A stretch of DNA of 57,858 nucleotides from Polysphondylium violaceum. Lineage: Eukaryota > Evosea > Eumycetozoa > Dictyosteliales > Dictyosteliaceae. The stretch covers positions 1 to 57,858 of the forward strand of contig AJWJ01000095.1 in assembly GCA_000277445.1 (NCBI GenBank). Reading direction: 5' to 3'. This document shows positions 32,231 to 43,680 of this stretch, piece after piece; positions within the stretch are counted from its first letter, which is position 1, and each line of letters begins with the position of its first letter. The position numbers were made by a program, and so were the translations under genes. The notes under the pieces were generated by a model. The model was not told the origin of the DNA. It searched no databases and was given only the letters and a program-made list of their open reading frames with translations.

Positions 32231-33878
32231 ATGATCAACAAATCCAACAGCAAAGATTCACTGAATAGGAAAAGTAATCTAATCAATAAAAACAACACTA
32301 ACACCAACAACAATAGTAGTAATAAACAACTAATCAACAACAATAACAAAAACAATGCATCTTTTAATGATGATATCAAATATAAAAAGAATAGAGCAAA
32401 TAGCTTCGTAGTCGATAATGGGGAAGATGAGTTATATGAAGAAATCAACAATAATCAAAATAACAACAACTATGTTGATGAAGAATTAATAGAAGCAGCT
32501 ACAGTCAATAAATCAACAACGTCTCAACAATCAAATATAGTGTCTGCGTATAATAGATTAGGACCAAAGGCATTATATTGTATTGGGATATTTGAAAGTA
32601 TATTGGCCATTCTAGAAATGTTTTTCGTCATGTTTTTATTAAATTCTCTCCAAGCCATCTTGTCAAAGAGACTATTGACTATAGATATCACCAACTCGAA
32701 TAGTAATTACACATATCCTCAAGATAATGGTAATGATAGTGATAAAACCACCATAAATAATGATAGTAATAATAACAACAACAGCGGTGATCAATTAAGT
32801 GCATATGATTTACAAAACTCTTCTTTTATATTTATTATTTTTATGATTTCACAATTGATTTCAATCATTTACTTTGCAAAGAGAAATAGACTATTATTGA
32901 ATTTAGACTATTTGAAAAGTTCTTATCAAAATCTCAATAATGTTGCCAGCTCTTTGGCTTCATTACCAATCTATTTAAAAGAAAATCAACTAATATTACT
33001 CCCAAAATGGTATATATATTTATATAGAGAGCTGATGTGATTAAATATAAATAATAATACAGCAGATTACTAATACAATATTTTAATTAATATTAGGTTA
33101 GGAATTGGTTCAATTAAAAAGGTATCAATTAAAGAATCACTTAAATTTATAGTCTTTCAATTCCTTTTATTTATAATCATTATCATGTATCAATATCAAT
33201 CCAACTTTTGGTTTTTTAATTTTGATAATATAAATGTCGATTCCAATCCTTTGCCATCATCATCAAAGGGTAGTCATAGTAGTAATAGTCATACTAGTAT
33301 TATAAAAACAATGGATGAATTAAAAGCCTCATATAATAATTTGACCATTGATTTTTCCAAATTATTGGCATACACAATCGTTGCCCCAATATTTGAAGAA
33401 CTATTCTTCAGAGGTTTAATTACCTTTAAAATGTCTAGAAGGTAACTATTACGACTACTATTATTTCTATTTTTTTGATTGAAAAATATTAACAACACAT
33501 TTAATAATTCAAAACAATAGATGTAATAGTTATTTATATTGTATAATATCATCCAATTGCCTATTTGCATTATTCCATTTAATCAATTTAATTGAAACAG
33601 ATTTTACAAAGAGTTATATATTTTTACAAGTATTTTTAGGATTTATATTTGGAGTGAATCTTTCTCTATCCTTTTATCGAGATCAAACCATATGGTCGTC
33701 TGTACTATTACATTCATTTAATAATATTTTATCACTATTTATGCCAACAAAGATTTCAGCGGAAATCTATCATATCATTCTGATCATAGTTTTATATCAA
33801 TCCATTTTATTATGTATTTTATTTAAAACTCAATATTCAAAACTTAAATCAAGATCAATTGATCAAAAAAATAAATAA
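32231..33878 (+). CDS. CPBP-family intramembrane metalloprotease (three exons)
   Basis: Exons are 32231-33009, 33097-33441 and 33521-33878; introns of 87 and 79 nt keep phase; 493 residues. An Asn/Ser-rich N-terminus (~1-110) precedes several membrane spans. The CPBP (Abi/CAAX-protease) motifs are all present: VAPIFEELFFRGLI (Glu-Glu and Arg) just before exon 3, LFALFHLINL (His) and VLLHSFNNIL (His, Asn). Relatives include eukaryotic Rce1, which cleaves prenylated CaaX proteins, and bacterial or plastid Abi proteins. The EExxxRG form here looks closer to the Abi type than to Rce1, so CaaX processing should not be assumed. Probably in an internal membrane. Confidence 0.88.
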
Positions 33879-33909
33879 ATCGTTTATTACTATTTATTAT
33901 TCTATTTTA

Positions 33910-36900
33910 TTATAAAACTTGATTACCTTTCTTTTGAATCATATTTGAAATTGAAAATTGAATAATTGGACTAATAAAACCCAATGCACCCAATAAAGAA
34001 ACTGAACGGCAATCAGAAAAAATCAAAGCTACAAGAGAGAGAATTGGATAAATGGTTTGTTTGTTGTTTTGTTGTTTTTCCAATTTCCACAAGTATTGAA
34101 TTACGAAAAACAATGATGGAATGGTAAATGCAAACAATAACCAATTCTTTACGATCCAATAGGTACCAATAAATTGCATAGAGTTTGTAAATAAAATGGA
34201 TTCAGATTTAAAGTAATGTGGAACAGTGGACGACGATAAACTTGTTGTCATGAATAACTTTGACAATGACATTAAAATTAAAAATAAGGAAACAGAGATA
34301 ATCATTGGGAAATATCTGTGCGACTCTATTAATATCTTGAATATACCTTTGGAACTTGGTGTCAAGAGTAAAAGGATTGGTGACAAAACCAAAACACCCA
34401 ACTCAGAGCCATTGATCCAGAACCAATTGACATAGACACATAAAATATAGGCCAGAATACAGGAAATATTACAAACAAACAAAGTCCATTGATGTATACC
34501 TCCATTAAATGATTTCAATGGTCTTTTACTTCCAATAAAATTACTATTAACACCAGTATTTGTTGAGCTTGAGGTTGATCTATATTGTTGAGCTTGAGGT
34601 TGTTTAACTGGTGAAATATAATTGAATTGATGTTTTGGTTGTTGTTGTTGACCAAGTATACGTGTTTTAATTTGATATTTTAGATAAATTGAAATTAAAA
34701 TATTGAATCCAATCCAAAGTGATAGAATTGATAATCTACAGCTATACAATAGAGTATTTACAATGGGTGATGACCTATATACACTATACTTGAAATCAGA
34801 GACATAATACATGATTGGGAAAATGGCATTCAAACAATAATAAAACCAAGTCATATTGTTTGGCGAAGAATTGGATGGCCATTGAGCATAGAAAAAGAAT
34901 AAACTTGATCCACCAAACAATGCAATCGAGTACAAATAGATGACCACATCCCAAAAAGGTGTTTCACCAGCACCATAGAATCTTTTATCGGTTGTTGGAC
35001 TGATAATCAAGTAATTGGAAGCTATATAAACACCCATCAACAAACCAATGGTTGATGATAAGAGGAATTTGAGTTTTTTAGATTTCGACAAATAGGTTCT
35101 AGAGTAGGAAATAATGACAATAAATATAAATAACACCAACAATATCCAATTTGATTTAAATATTGATTTGATTGCTTTTGATGTTGACATTGTTGTTGTC
35201 GATGTAATTTCATTGTCTATTGAATTTGTTTTTGAAATAAATGGTAAGAGTAATGAAATTGATAATGACAAGACCATCAATAACTTTATGAATGGTGGAT
35301 TGTTGCTATTGACCGACAAGGGGAGTAAAAGGAATCCAAACAACAATAAAAAGCTAGAGAATAAGAGAGTGGATGGAATATTCCCAGTAGAAGATTGAAC
35401 ATAATTCAAAATGGCTCTAATAATCTCGAGTGAAACACCACGATAGAATAACAGGGATACCAGGCCACACATGATTACCAACAACAATGACACTTTGTTG
35501 TTATTGTTGATATTGGTGTTTCTGACATTCAACATTGCATAAAACACCAATATGATGGTAAATGTGCCCAAATAGTTGGCACTAATGGGCGGGAAGAACA
35601 GTGATACTATTTTGCCAATATTCAAACTATAGAGCACAATACTTGATCCCTTGGAAATGTAATCGTTGGCCAACAATCTTGAATGAATGTAAATCAAGAG
35701 AGCAGACGAGATAAGCATGAGATGACTGGGGTACATGTCTTCGGAATACAATGCAATCTCTATCAAGGTAAACAATATCGATTGGACAATGAGGATTCCA
35801 GATAAAAGTTTAATAAACTTGATTGGCACAAGAGACACGACAAACAATGCCATTATACAATAACAAATGGCGTTTAATGAAATTAATCTAGTGTTGCCAT
35901 CGATATCGATATCGCTGCCAAATGAAAATATACTGGAAAACTGGTACTCGATAAACCAGAAATTATAGTAGAGATACCAAGCCAATACTGCGGTAGATGT
36001 CAGAGAAAACACCCAAAAACTAATATCTCTATACTGATTCTTGCTACCAAATAAATAAAATGTAAATGAAAGACATGCCAAAGACACCAAGATAAACATA
36101 TAGAAAGGGAAATCTAGAATCACAGATACACCGGCAGAAAAGAATATAGATAAAAGATGAAACACAATCTTTGCTCTCAATGACAATGTTTGGATCATTG
36201 AATCTAAAAACAACTCTTGTTGATTATCTACTCTATGAATAGTACTTTCAAATCCAATAAATATATAATAAACCATGGCAGCCAATGAATACAATACCAT
36301 TGTAACAATGAATATACTCCATGTTGGTGATAAATGTCTTAATGCCGTATAAAATGTTTCAGAGTAGAATAATACTCTATATTCAATGCATCCAACCAAC
36401 AGAACCATACTTAGTACCTTGGCAACTGTACCAATTTTAAATATAATATTAAATTGATTATTATTACTATGTTGTTGCTGTCCTGTTTGTTTTAATTTAA
36501 AATTCCAATAAGATGGTACTAAGATATAAAAGTATTATTAATATCTATATGCACTAATTGCCGCCAAAACGAACAATACTTACAAACCCACCATAATGAA
36601 CCATATTTTGAACAAATAAATAAAAATACACTTGATAAGGATACCAAGAATGCAATGTTTACTAAATGTAATGTATCATTAAATATTACTCGATGATAGG
36701 TTGCAAAATAGAATAAACAAGGGAAAAACAATATTGTCAATGTTATAACTCCACTATCTAATCTAGTCAATATGAAATCTATATATCGATGGTATTAGTA
36801 TTTCTATTTGGAAATATACAATAACAAATATATATACCATTTGTTGAAGTCATTGTTTCTTTTGATGATCTAACTTTAAATGATCTTAGTGGTAATGCAA

Positions 36901-37662
36901 ATAAATAATATTGAATGCAGAGAATGAATAGTAAATAGAATGCACTGTTTTCTAATCCTTGAAACACTATAATTGCCCAAGTGAATAAAACTGAAGTTGG
37001 ATATATAATATTTGCCATCAATATACGTTCCATGGATGTTGCCAATCTTGGGAATGAATTTGTAACCCATTTGAATTGTAACGTCGCCCATATACCTGTC
37101 AATGCCAATACCATTGCTAGATTAAATAACAATATTGCATTCACCAATGAATGTGATACTAACTCTATTCCAAATATCATTACACTAACATCCACCATTA
37201 ATAATCCAATCCATATTGATCCTATTGTTCTAATTTATCATTGTTATTGTTGTCGTTGGTATTACTATGATAAGTATATGTGTTTGTATCTCGGATATAG
37301 AGTTGACACTTACAATTCAGAATAGTTTAAAAAGTCTAAAAGATATGTAACTAGTATTGAAAATGCGGCCGTATATAATGTTCTAAGGTTAGGAAGTGAC
37401 GTGGGTTAGTATTCATTGTGTATTTCTGTCAAAAACAACATAATATATTTGTATCATACAATCTTCCACCTAAACAAACAATGATTATCAATGAAGGTAT
37501 TAAAGAGAATGCAACTCTGGTATTATATGAGAATGAAAACATTGTATCAAATGATGATGATGAATTTGATGTTGTTGATTTTGTCATCCTTGAAGGACTT
37601 TGCTGTACAAATGTAGATCCTCCCTTGATAGGGGTAGAGGGTTTCATTGTATCCATCATCAT
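33910..37662 (-). CDS. NEF1-like polytopic membrane protein (five exons)
   Basis: Exons are 37460-37662, 37314-37382, 36838-37229, 36584-36778 and 33910-36518; introns of 77, 84, 59 and 65 nt keep phase; 1,155 residues. I recognise the family from memory of plant NO EXINE FORMATION 1: SYNTRVAFSLIPS and LGG at the N-terminus, GIWATLQFKWV, ERILMANIIYP, LFTWAII, GSLWWV, CIEYRVLF, SEDMYPSH, and a C-terminus with a run like SLLGALGFISPI. About 20 or more membrane spans follow one another with a hydrophilic loop near residues 850-900. In Arabidopsis the protein affects pollen-wall formation; the molecular activity is unknown. Length closely matches the plant protein. Confidence 0.85.
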
Positions 37663-37831
37663 TTATTTAATTAATAGATTTAAACAAAACTGATTGATAT
37701 TGCGCCCTGATCATCATCAATTTTTTTTATATTTTTTTTTTTTTTTGTTCTTTTGCTTTTTTTTTTTAGCCTTTCGCATATATCTATTTCTGTTACATGA
37801 CAGGAAATAGACTTGATTATTTATTTATTAT

Positions 37832-39004
37832 TTATTTACTATTTTCTTTCATAAACTTTTCCATAAATGAAATTAAAACATCCACAGATTCAACTTTAAT
37901 TGCATTGTATAGAGAAACTCTGAGACCACCAACTGATCTGTGACCTTTGATATCGGTGATCTTTTGTTCGAGTGCTTGTTTGGCGAATTTATCTTCAAGC
38001 TCTTGGTTACCATCGAGTATTCTAAAACATGCATTCATCTTTGATCTGTAATCCTTGTCAATAAAACATTTATAAAATCCATTGGATTGATCGATAAAGT
38101 CATACAATTTACTAGACTTCTCTACTCTTAATTTCTCCATTCCTTCAACACCTCCATTCTTTAATATCCATTTAAATATTAATCCACTGACATAAATACT
38201 GTATTGGATATTTGTTAGAAAACATGATTATATTCATGGAATAATAATAAGATATACTACATACTTGAATGTTGGTGGAGTGTTATCCAATGAATTGGAT
38301 TGACTCTTTTTCAAGAAATTAAATACAGTTGGTACGCTTGGCTTGGTTTTGGACAATAAGGATTTCTTTATAATAACAATGGTGATGCCAGAGATACCTG
38401 CATTCTTTTGAGCGCCTGCAAAGATTAGATCAAATTTAGAGACATCCACAGGTCTAGAGAGAAAGTTTGATGACATGTCGCACACGACCAAAGCTGATTT
38501 GGGAAAGTGTTTATATACATCTGTTGGCATTTCGATGCCATGCACAGTCTCATTGTCACAGTAGTGTACATAGGTGGGTGATTCTGAGAATTTCCATTGC
38601 TCTGGTGGAATGACTGTCAAGAATTTTTGTGACTCCATGTCGACGACCTTGTTTGGAGAGCAAAAGTACTTTGAATCGGCACAAGCAGTCTTTGACCATG
38701 TACCAGTGACAATGAAATCCACTGTATCTGTTTGCTCATTGCACAAATTCATAGGAATACCGCCAAACAATGCAGAGGCACCGCCTTGGAGGAACAAAAC
38801 ATCATATTCGTCAGGTATAGCAAGTAATTTAATTAGATCTGCTTTAGCCTCCTCTATCACTTGAGTGAACTCCTTTCCTCTGTGTGACATCTCCATTATA
38901 CTCTTTCCTGTGCCCTTGTAATCCAACAACTCTTTTTGAACTTGTTCAAGTACTTCATCAGGAACACTTCCTGGTCCTGCTCCAAAATTATGTGCTCTAT
39001 TCAT
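37832..39004 (-). CDS. serC: Phosphoserine aminotransferase (two exons)
   Basis: Exon 1 is 38265-39004 and exon 2 is 37832-38198, with a 66 nt intron (GTATGT..ATACAG); 368 residues, the usual length. It catalyses the PLP-dependent transamination of 3-phosphohydroxypyruvate with glutamate in serine synthesis. The signature residues are visible: NFGAGPGSVP at the N-terminus, MEMSHRG, FLQGGAS and TGTWSK, and FAGAQKNAG with the PLP lysine at residue 200. The exon junction restores PPTFNIYVSGLIFKWI, followed by HRSVGGLRVSLYNA near the end. Cytosolic. The eukaryotic symbol is PSAT1. Confidence 0.96.
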
Positions 39005-39303
39005 TGTCTGTGTATATATGTATATGCAGATGTGTATATAACTATTTTATATCTAAATTACGATAATAAAAAAAGGGTAAAATGAAAAAAAAAAAACGAA
39101 CAAATATCTTTTTTTTTAATAAAAATGCAAAAAAACAAAGTTTTTACTTTTTCCCAAGACCACTTTGACTCATCTGCAAAAGTCAAAAGAAATCAATAAA
39201 TGAATGATGTGTTTGAATAGAGATGATTACACTTTACATAAAATTGTAACGCGCTAAGGTTTATTAAATATATACATTTTTACTATTATTATCATTATTG
39301 TTT

Positions 39304-40462
39304 TTAATTATCTGAATCAGAGGATGATTTAGATTTAGATTTGGATTTCTTTTTACTAGACTCTTTATCACTACTGCTACTCTTTTTCTCTTTCTTTTTA
39401 TCTTTTCTATCTTTTTCTTTTTTCTCTACTTTAGTATCATCTTTGGTCGTACCACTTTTATCTTTTTTTTCTTTTTTTTCTTTTTTATCTAAACTAGTAT
39501 CTTTATCTTTGGATGACGACGATGATTTTGATTTCGATTTCTTTTCTTTTTTACTTGATTCTTTTTCACTAGTTTTCTCTTTTTTCTCTTTCTTTTCTTT
39601 TTTTCTTTCTTTTCTTTTTTAGATTTCTTTAATGGTTTTTCACCATCGTCTTTATTATTATTATCATTATTACTAACAACACTGCTAATATCATCTAATT
39701 TTCTCTTTGATTTTGTAGTTTCTATTTTGTTTTCACTACTTTTATATACTTTGATATTATTATTCAAACTTTCTACACTAAATTTACCTTCTTCTTGATC
39801 TTTTAATCTTTGTAATTTACCAATGGGTGTATATTTTCTAAGCACTCTACCTTGACAAGCTAAAAATACATCATTTGAAACATCATTTAATTTTTCTTGA
39901 GGTCTTTGTTGGTCATTGTTATTGCTATCATCATCATCTTTATTCTCTGTAGTATCATCTTGTTCTTCTTGCTCGATTTCAGCTTCAAGAGTTAAAGTTG
40001 CTTTTGTAAAAGTACCAAAATAAAGATTATCCTTCTTTTTAGATCTTTCCATCTGCTCCTCAAGTGCAGTTTGTCTCTTGTATTCCTTTAATTCAACTTT
40101 TGACATTTTATCACTACTCTTTTTAACAGCCACTGTTGTTGTTGTTTCCTCTACAAATGATTCCTTTGTATCAAATAAATCTTGTTGATCATCACCTCCA
40201 ATTTTAATACTAGTGCTAGAATAAACATTATCCCACCATAAATTATCCCATTGGAATCGAGTTGCTCCGATCTGTATATTATTTTTGAATATTAATAAAT
40301 CACAACTATTGTCAATATTACAATCAAATAAATACATACACCTGTAGTATTATTTTTTCTTTCAACATGAATTGCTTTCACTAGACCATCTTCGTTTTTA
40401 CCCAAACCCTCACCTTTCCAACCACTCTTTTTCATCCATCCTTCAAATTTTGATAAATCCAT
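39304..40462 (-). CDS. G-patch protein, GPATCH4-like (two exons, tail frame uncertain)
   Basis: Exon 1 is 40340-40462 and the second exon starts at 40271 after a 68 nt intron (GTATGT..ATACAG). The G-patch reads GWKGEGLGKNEDGLVKAI, joined to GIGATRFQWDNLWWDNVY, as in GPATCH4; such G-patches activate DEAH helicases, and GPATCH4 is nucleolar. One frame stops at 39489 (301 residues) with a Lys/Arg tail. From about 39620 a neighbouring frame stays open to 39304 and encodes a Lys/Glu/Ser-rich tail (KEKKSKSKSSSSSKDKD), more like a usual nucleolar tail. One base more or less in the A-rich tract at 39590-39625 would switch frames. Confidence 0.8.
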
Positions 40463-40844
40463 ATTTTATATGTTATGTGTGTATTTTGTAATGTTGAGAA
40501 ATAAAAGAGTATGAAACACAATGTATGAGTACAAATTAATTAAGAAACTAATTAGACACAACAATAAACAATATTATTTTGCTATTGTTATATTACTCTC
40601 GTTTTTTCTTCAATGATCGTCTTCGTTTTTTTTTTTTTTTTCAAAAATTTTTCAAAAAAATTCACATGAACGTTACATTTTTTGATTTTGTCGGCAAATT
40701 TTATTTTTTTTTAAATTTTTTTCGAATTTTTGAAAAAAAAAAATTTTTGATCGAGACTTGCCAGCCTTTGCCCGCGAGCGCTCCATTAAGCACTTACACC
40801 CATATTGTGGAATCTGTTAAGAAACCTTCTACACCACATACACA
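40463..40844. promoter_or_regulatory. Bidirectional promoter, GPATCH4 / ribosomal protein uL23
   Basis: 382 bp between divergent starts. Long T and A tracts at 40626-40641 and 40726-40750 form inverted AT-rich blocks. They are followed by a GC-rich island (GCCAGCCTTTGCCCGCGAGC, 40760-40779) that stands out in this AT-rich sequence and lies ~65 bp from the uL23 start. Confidence 0.5.
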
Positions 40845-41615
40845 ATGACTAAGAAGAGTATGAATCAGATATCTCATTACATATTAGGAGGAGTTGTATG
40901 AATCAATCAACATCATCATCAATCAACATTCATCAAGATAGATTAGATAGATTACTACAGAAGTTAGATTCAAGAATAGAGACTATGACAATATGTGGGG
41001 AGATTATGAAAGATTGTTATCTATCGCAGATTAGTTGATGATGGTTGATTGATTCACATTTAGACAAACGAAACATACACACATCACAGATTATTAATAA
41101 TACTTTCCTAAACTATAGTTAAAGCCAATACCCCAAAACAAGACTTAAGCTCCAAGTCTAAGGTTACTTCTAGCATCAAAGCCCCAGCTGCTGCCTCAAA
41201 AGCTAAAGCTGCCGCTTCTGCTGTCAAAAAGGGTACCTCCAACAAATCTACCCGTAAAGTCAGAACCTCTGTCTTTTTCAGACGTCCAAAGACTTTAGTC
41301 CACCCAAAGAAACCATCTTACCCAAGATCTTCAGTCAAGAAAGTCACCAAGATGGATCAATTCAGAATCTTAAAGGCTCCAGTCTCTACTGAATCTGCCA
41401 CCAGAAAGATCGAAACTGATAACACCATCACTTTTATGGTTGACATGTTTGCCAACAAATCCCAAATTGCCAACGCTGTCAAACAAATGTACGAAGTTAA
41501 AGCTGCCAAAGTTAACACCATGATTACCCCAATCGGTGAAAAGAAAGCTTTTGTCAAACTTGCTCCAGAATTCGAAGCTGCTGATGTTGCCAACAGAATC
41601 GGAATCTTCGTTTAA
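40845..41615 (+). CDS. rpl23a: Ribosomal protein uL23 (RPL23A), two exons
   Basis: Exon 1 is 40845-40857 (MTKK plus one base) and exon 2 is 41119-41615; the 261 nt intron (GTATGA..CTATAG) lies immediately after the start, as is common in ribosomal protein genes. 169 residues: a basic Ala/Lys-rich extension (~1-55), then FRRPKTLVHPKKPSYPR, ILKAPVSTESATRKIE and the uL23 fold ending NRIGIFV. It is a protein of the 60S subunit near the exit tunnel. Codon use is the most biased in the window (GCT, GTC, AAG, ACC), consistent with high expression. Confidence 0.96.
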
Positions 41616-42161
41616 ATAAATAATCTTCTTAGTAAAATAATTAACGAGGTGTATTTAAAAAAGATATAAATATATAATGTATATAAAATATAAGCTTTAT
41701 TGTGTTAATTGTTTATTCCTTAATATTAACAAGAGATAGGAAAATTGAATGTGTATGGCGCAATCAACACATTGAATGAAATAATTAATCTCACTAATTA
41801 TGTTCAACCTCTCTGTTTTAATTTACTCAATTTAGCAAACTGTGATTTATTTAGGAATATTGTTTATTTCAAATGCAGTAGGAGGCGATTATATTAAATT
41901 TAATATCTATGATATTTACTAGATACTATCTTTTTTTGGGTGACCCAATCCAATGCCAAAATTATGGAAAAACGAGTAAAATTTGAATCAACCCATCAAA
42001 TCACCACACATCTTTGATTTGTTTTTTTTTTTTATTAAAATTTTTTATTTATTTTTTTTTATAATTTTTTTTGAAAATAAAAGATTATCCAATTCAATTG
42101 GTTGTGTGTGTTTGTGCTTGTGTGTTTTCTAACGGAAAAAAATATTTTTAAAATTTTTGTT
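41616..42161. other. Intergenic, no gene seen
   Basis: 3' flank of uL23 and upstream region of the RhoGAP gene. Long T tracts near 42020-42072; nothing else recognised. Confidence 0.55.
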
Positions 42162-43288
42162 ATGATGATCAAACTCTCCAGTGAAAAAGTCACTCTATTA
42201 GCATTTTGTATTTTTACATTTATACTCTTTACCGTTCAAAATATGGCAATTGATGAAAATAATAACAGTAGTAATAACAACAACAACAATAACAATGGGG
42301 ATAAGAATTCAGATAGTGGCGGAAGTAATGAAAATGTAAATCATATTAGTATTAGTCAACATAGAGAAAAGGATTTTAAAGAGAATAGTAATAGTAAGAA
42401 TGATGAGGAAGGTGAGAGAGTAGAGGAAGAAGAGGAGGACGAAGAGGAGCAAGAACAAGAGGAAGAACAAGAAGAAGAGCAAGATAGAGAAGAAGAAGAA
42501 GATGACCAAGAAGAAGAAGAGGAAGAACAGGAGCAAGAACAAGAGGAAGAGGAGATAGGAATGTTTGGTGTTGATGTTGTAAAGTTGATGGAATTACAAA
42601 AAGATGAAGATTATGATATAGATCAAGAAGATCAAGATGAGGAAGTACCTATGATTTTAACCTTTTTATTAGATAGAATTAAAGATTTAAATGGTATGTG
42701 TTGTTTATCATACACAACAAAACAAGGTTATTAATACTTGATGTATAATCCTATTACACACACACATATATATAAATAGGATTTCAAACAGAGGGTATAT
42801 TTAGAATACCAGGTAATTTAAAAGTAGTAGAAACATTGGCAAATGAAGGATTTAATCCAGAGGATGAAGATTTGGATCAATCAGCACATGTGTGGTCATC
42901 TCTACTTAAAAAGTGGATAAGAGATCTACCCGAGCCACTGTTTAGTGAGGATATTATTGCAAAGATTCAAACAAATACTGTTGATTATGAATTTGATATA
43001 GACAATGTACTACAATCCATACACCCACCCGTATACAGATACATATTGAAAAAGATTGGTTTGTTTTTCGGTGAACTAATTCAAGATGAACATTATTCAT
43101 TGACAAAAATGAATCAAGATAACCTATCAGTTATTTTGGCGCCTACCCTTTTTAAAATTATCCCAAGTGCAAATGCCACCTCTTCTGCTTTTCTATTGGA
43201 TGTATTAAAGAATCAAAAGAAAGAGATTGCATTTGTTAAATCTTTTTTACTTTATTTTAAACAACAATTTATAAATGATAATAATTAA
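42162..43288 (+). CDS. RhoGAP-domain protein (two exons)
   Basis: Exons are 42162-42693 and 42780-43288, with an 86 nt intron (GTATGT..AAATAG); 346 residues from the first ATG. Residues ~35-165 are Asn-rich then strongly Glu/Asp/Gln-rich. The RhoGAP domain starts at VPMILTFLLDRI; the exon junction gives GFQTEGIFRIPG, with the catalytic Arg finger in EGIFRIPG, then SLLKKWIRDLPEPLF, and MNQDNLSVILAPTLF with the conserved Asn. It stimulates GTP hydrolysis by a Rho/Rac GTPase. The hydrophobic segment LLAFCIFTFILFTVQ near the N-terminus would be an unusual signal anchor, so the true start may be the Met just after it. Confidence 0.85.
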
Positions 43289-43680
43289 TAGTAAATATTA
43301 ATAGTAATAGTAATAGTAATAATAGTTAATAGCAGTAATATTAAAAATGTAACACAATATATTAATAGTAATAATAGTAATAATAGTAATAATAGTAATA
43401 GTAACAATAAATGTATAATAGATCACCCTCTTACGCCCTTTTCTCTTTTATTTTTTCTTATTGGCGCTTGTGCGTAATACATTGTAACATATTTATATAT
43501 ATAATTAAATAAAAAAAGAAGTAATGATAATTGTAATGATTACTTATTCATTCATTCATTCAATTCATTGTACTTATTTTATACAAAACTATTGGTTTAT
43601 TTATTTATTTCTTTGTAATTATTATTATTATTATTTTATATATACAGACACATCATAATGATTGGGATGATGTAATGATG
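43289..43680. repeat. AGTAAT-type repeats between convergent genes
   Basis: Imperfect AATAGTAATAGTAAT repeats at 43298-43332 and 43358-43405 downstream of the RhoGAP stop, then AT-rich 3' flank with a TTCA run (ATTCATTCATTCAATTCATT) at 43547-43566. Serves both 3' ends; no gene. Confidence 0.65.

Noticed and set aside
40858-41118. C/D-box snoRNA in the uL23 intron
   Set aside because: A TTGATGA near 41035 resembles box C, but no matching D box or terminal stem was found.
42102-42161. Longer N-terminus for the RhoGAP protein
   Set aside because: The first codon is TTG; the first ATG is at 42162.
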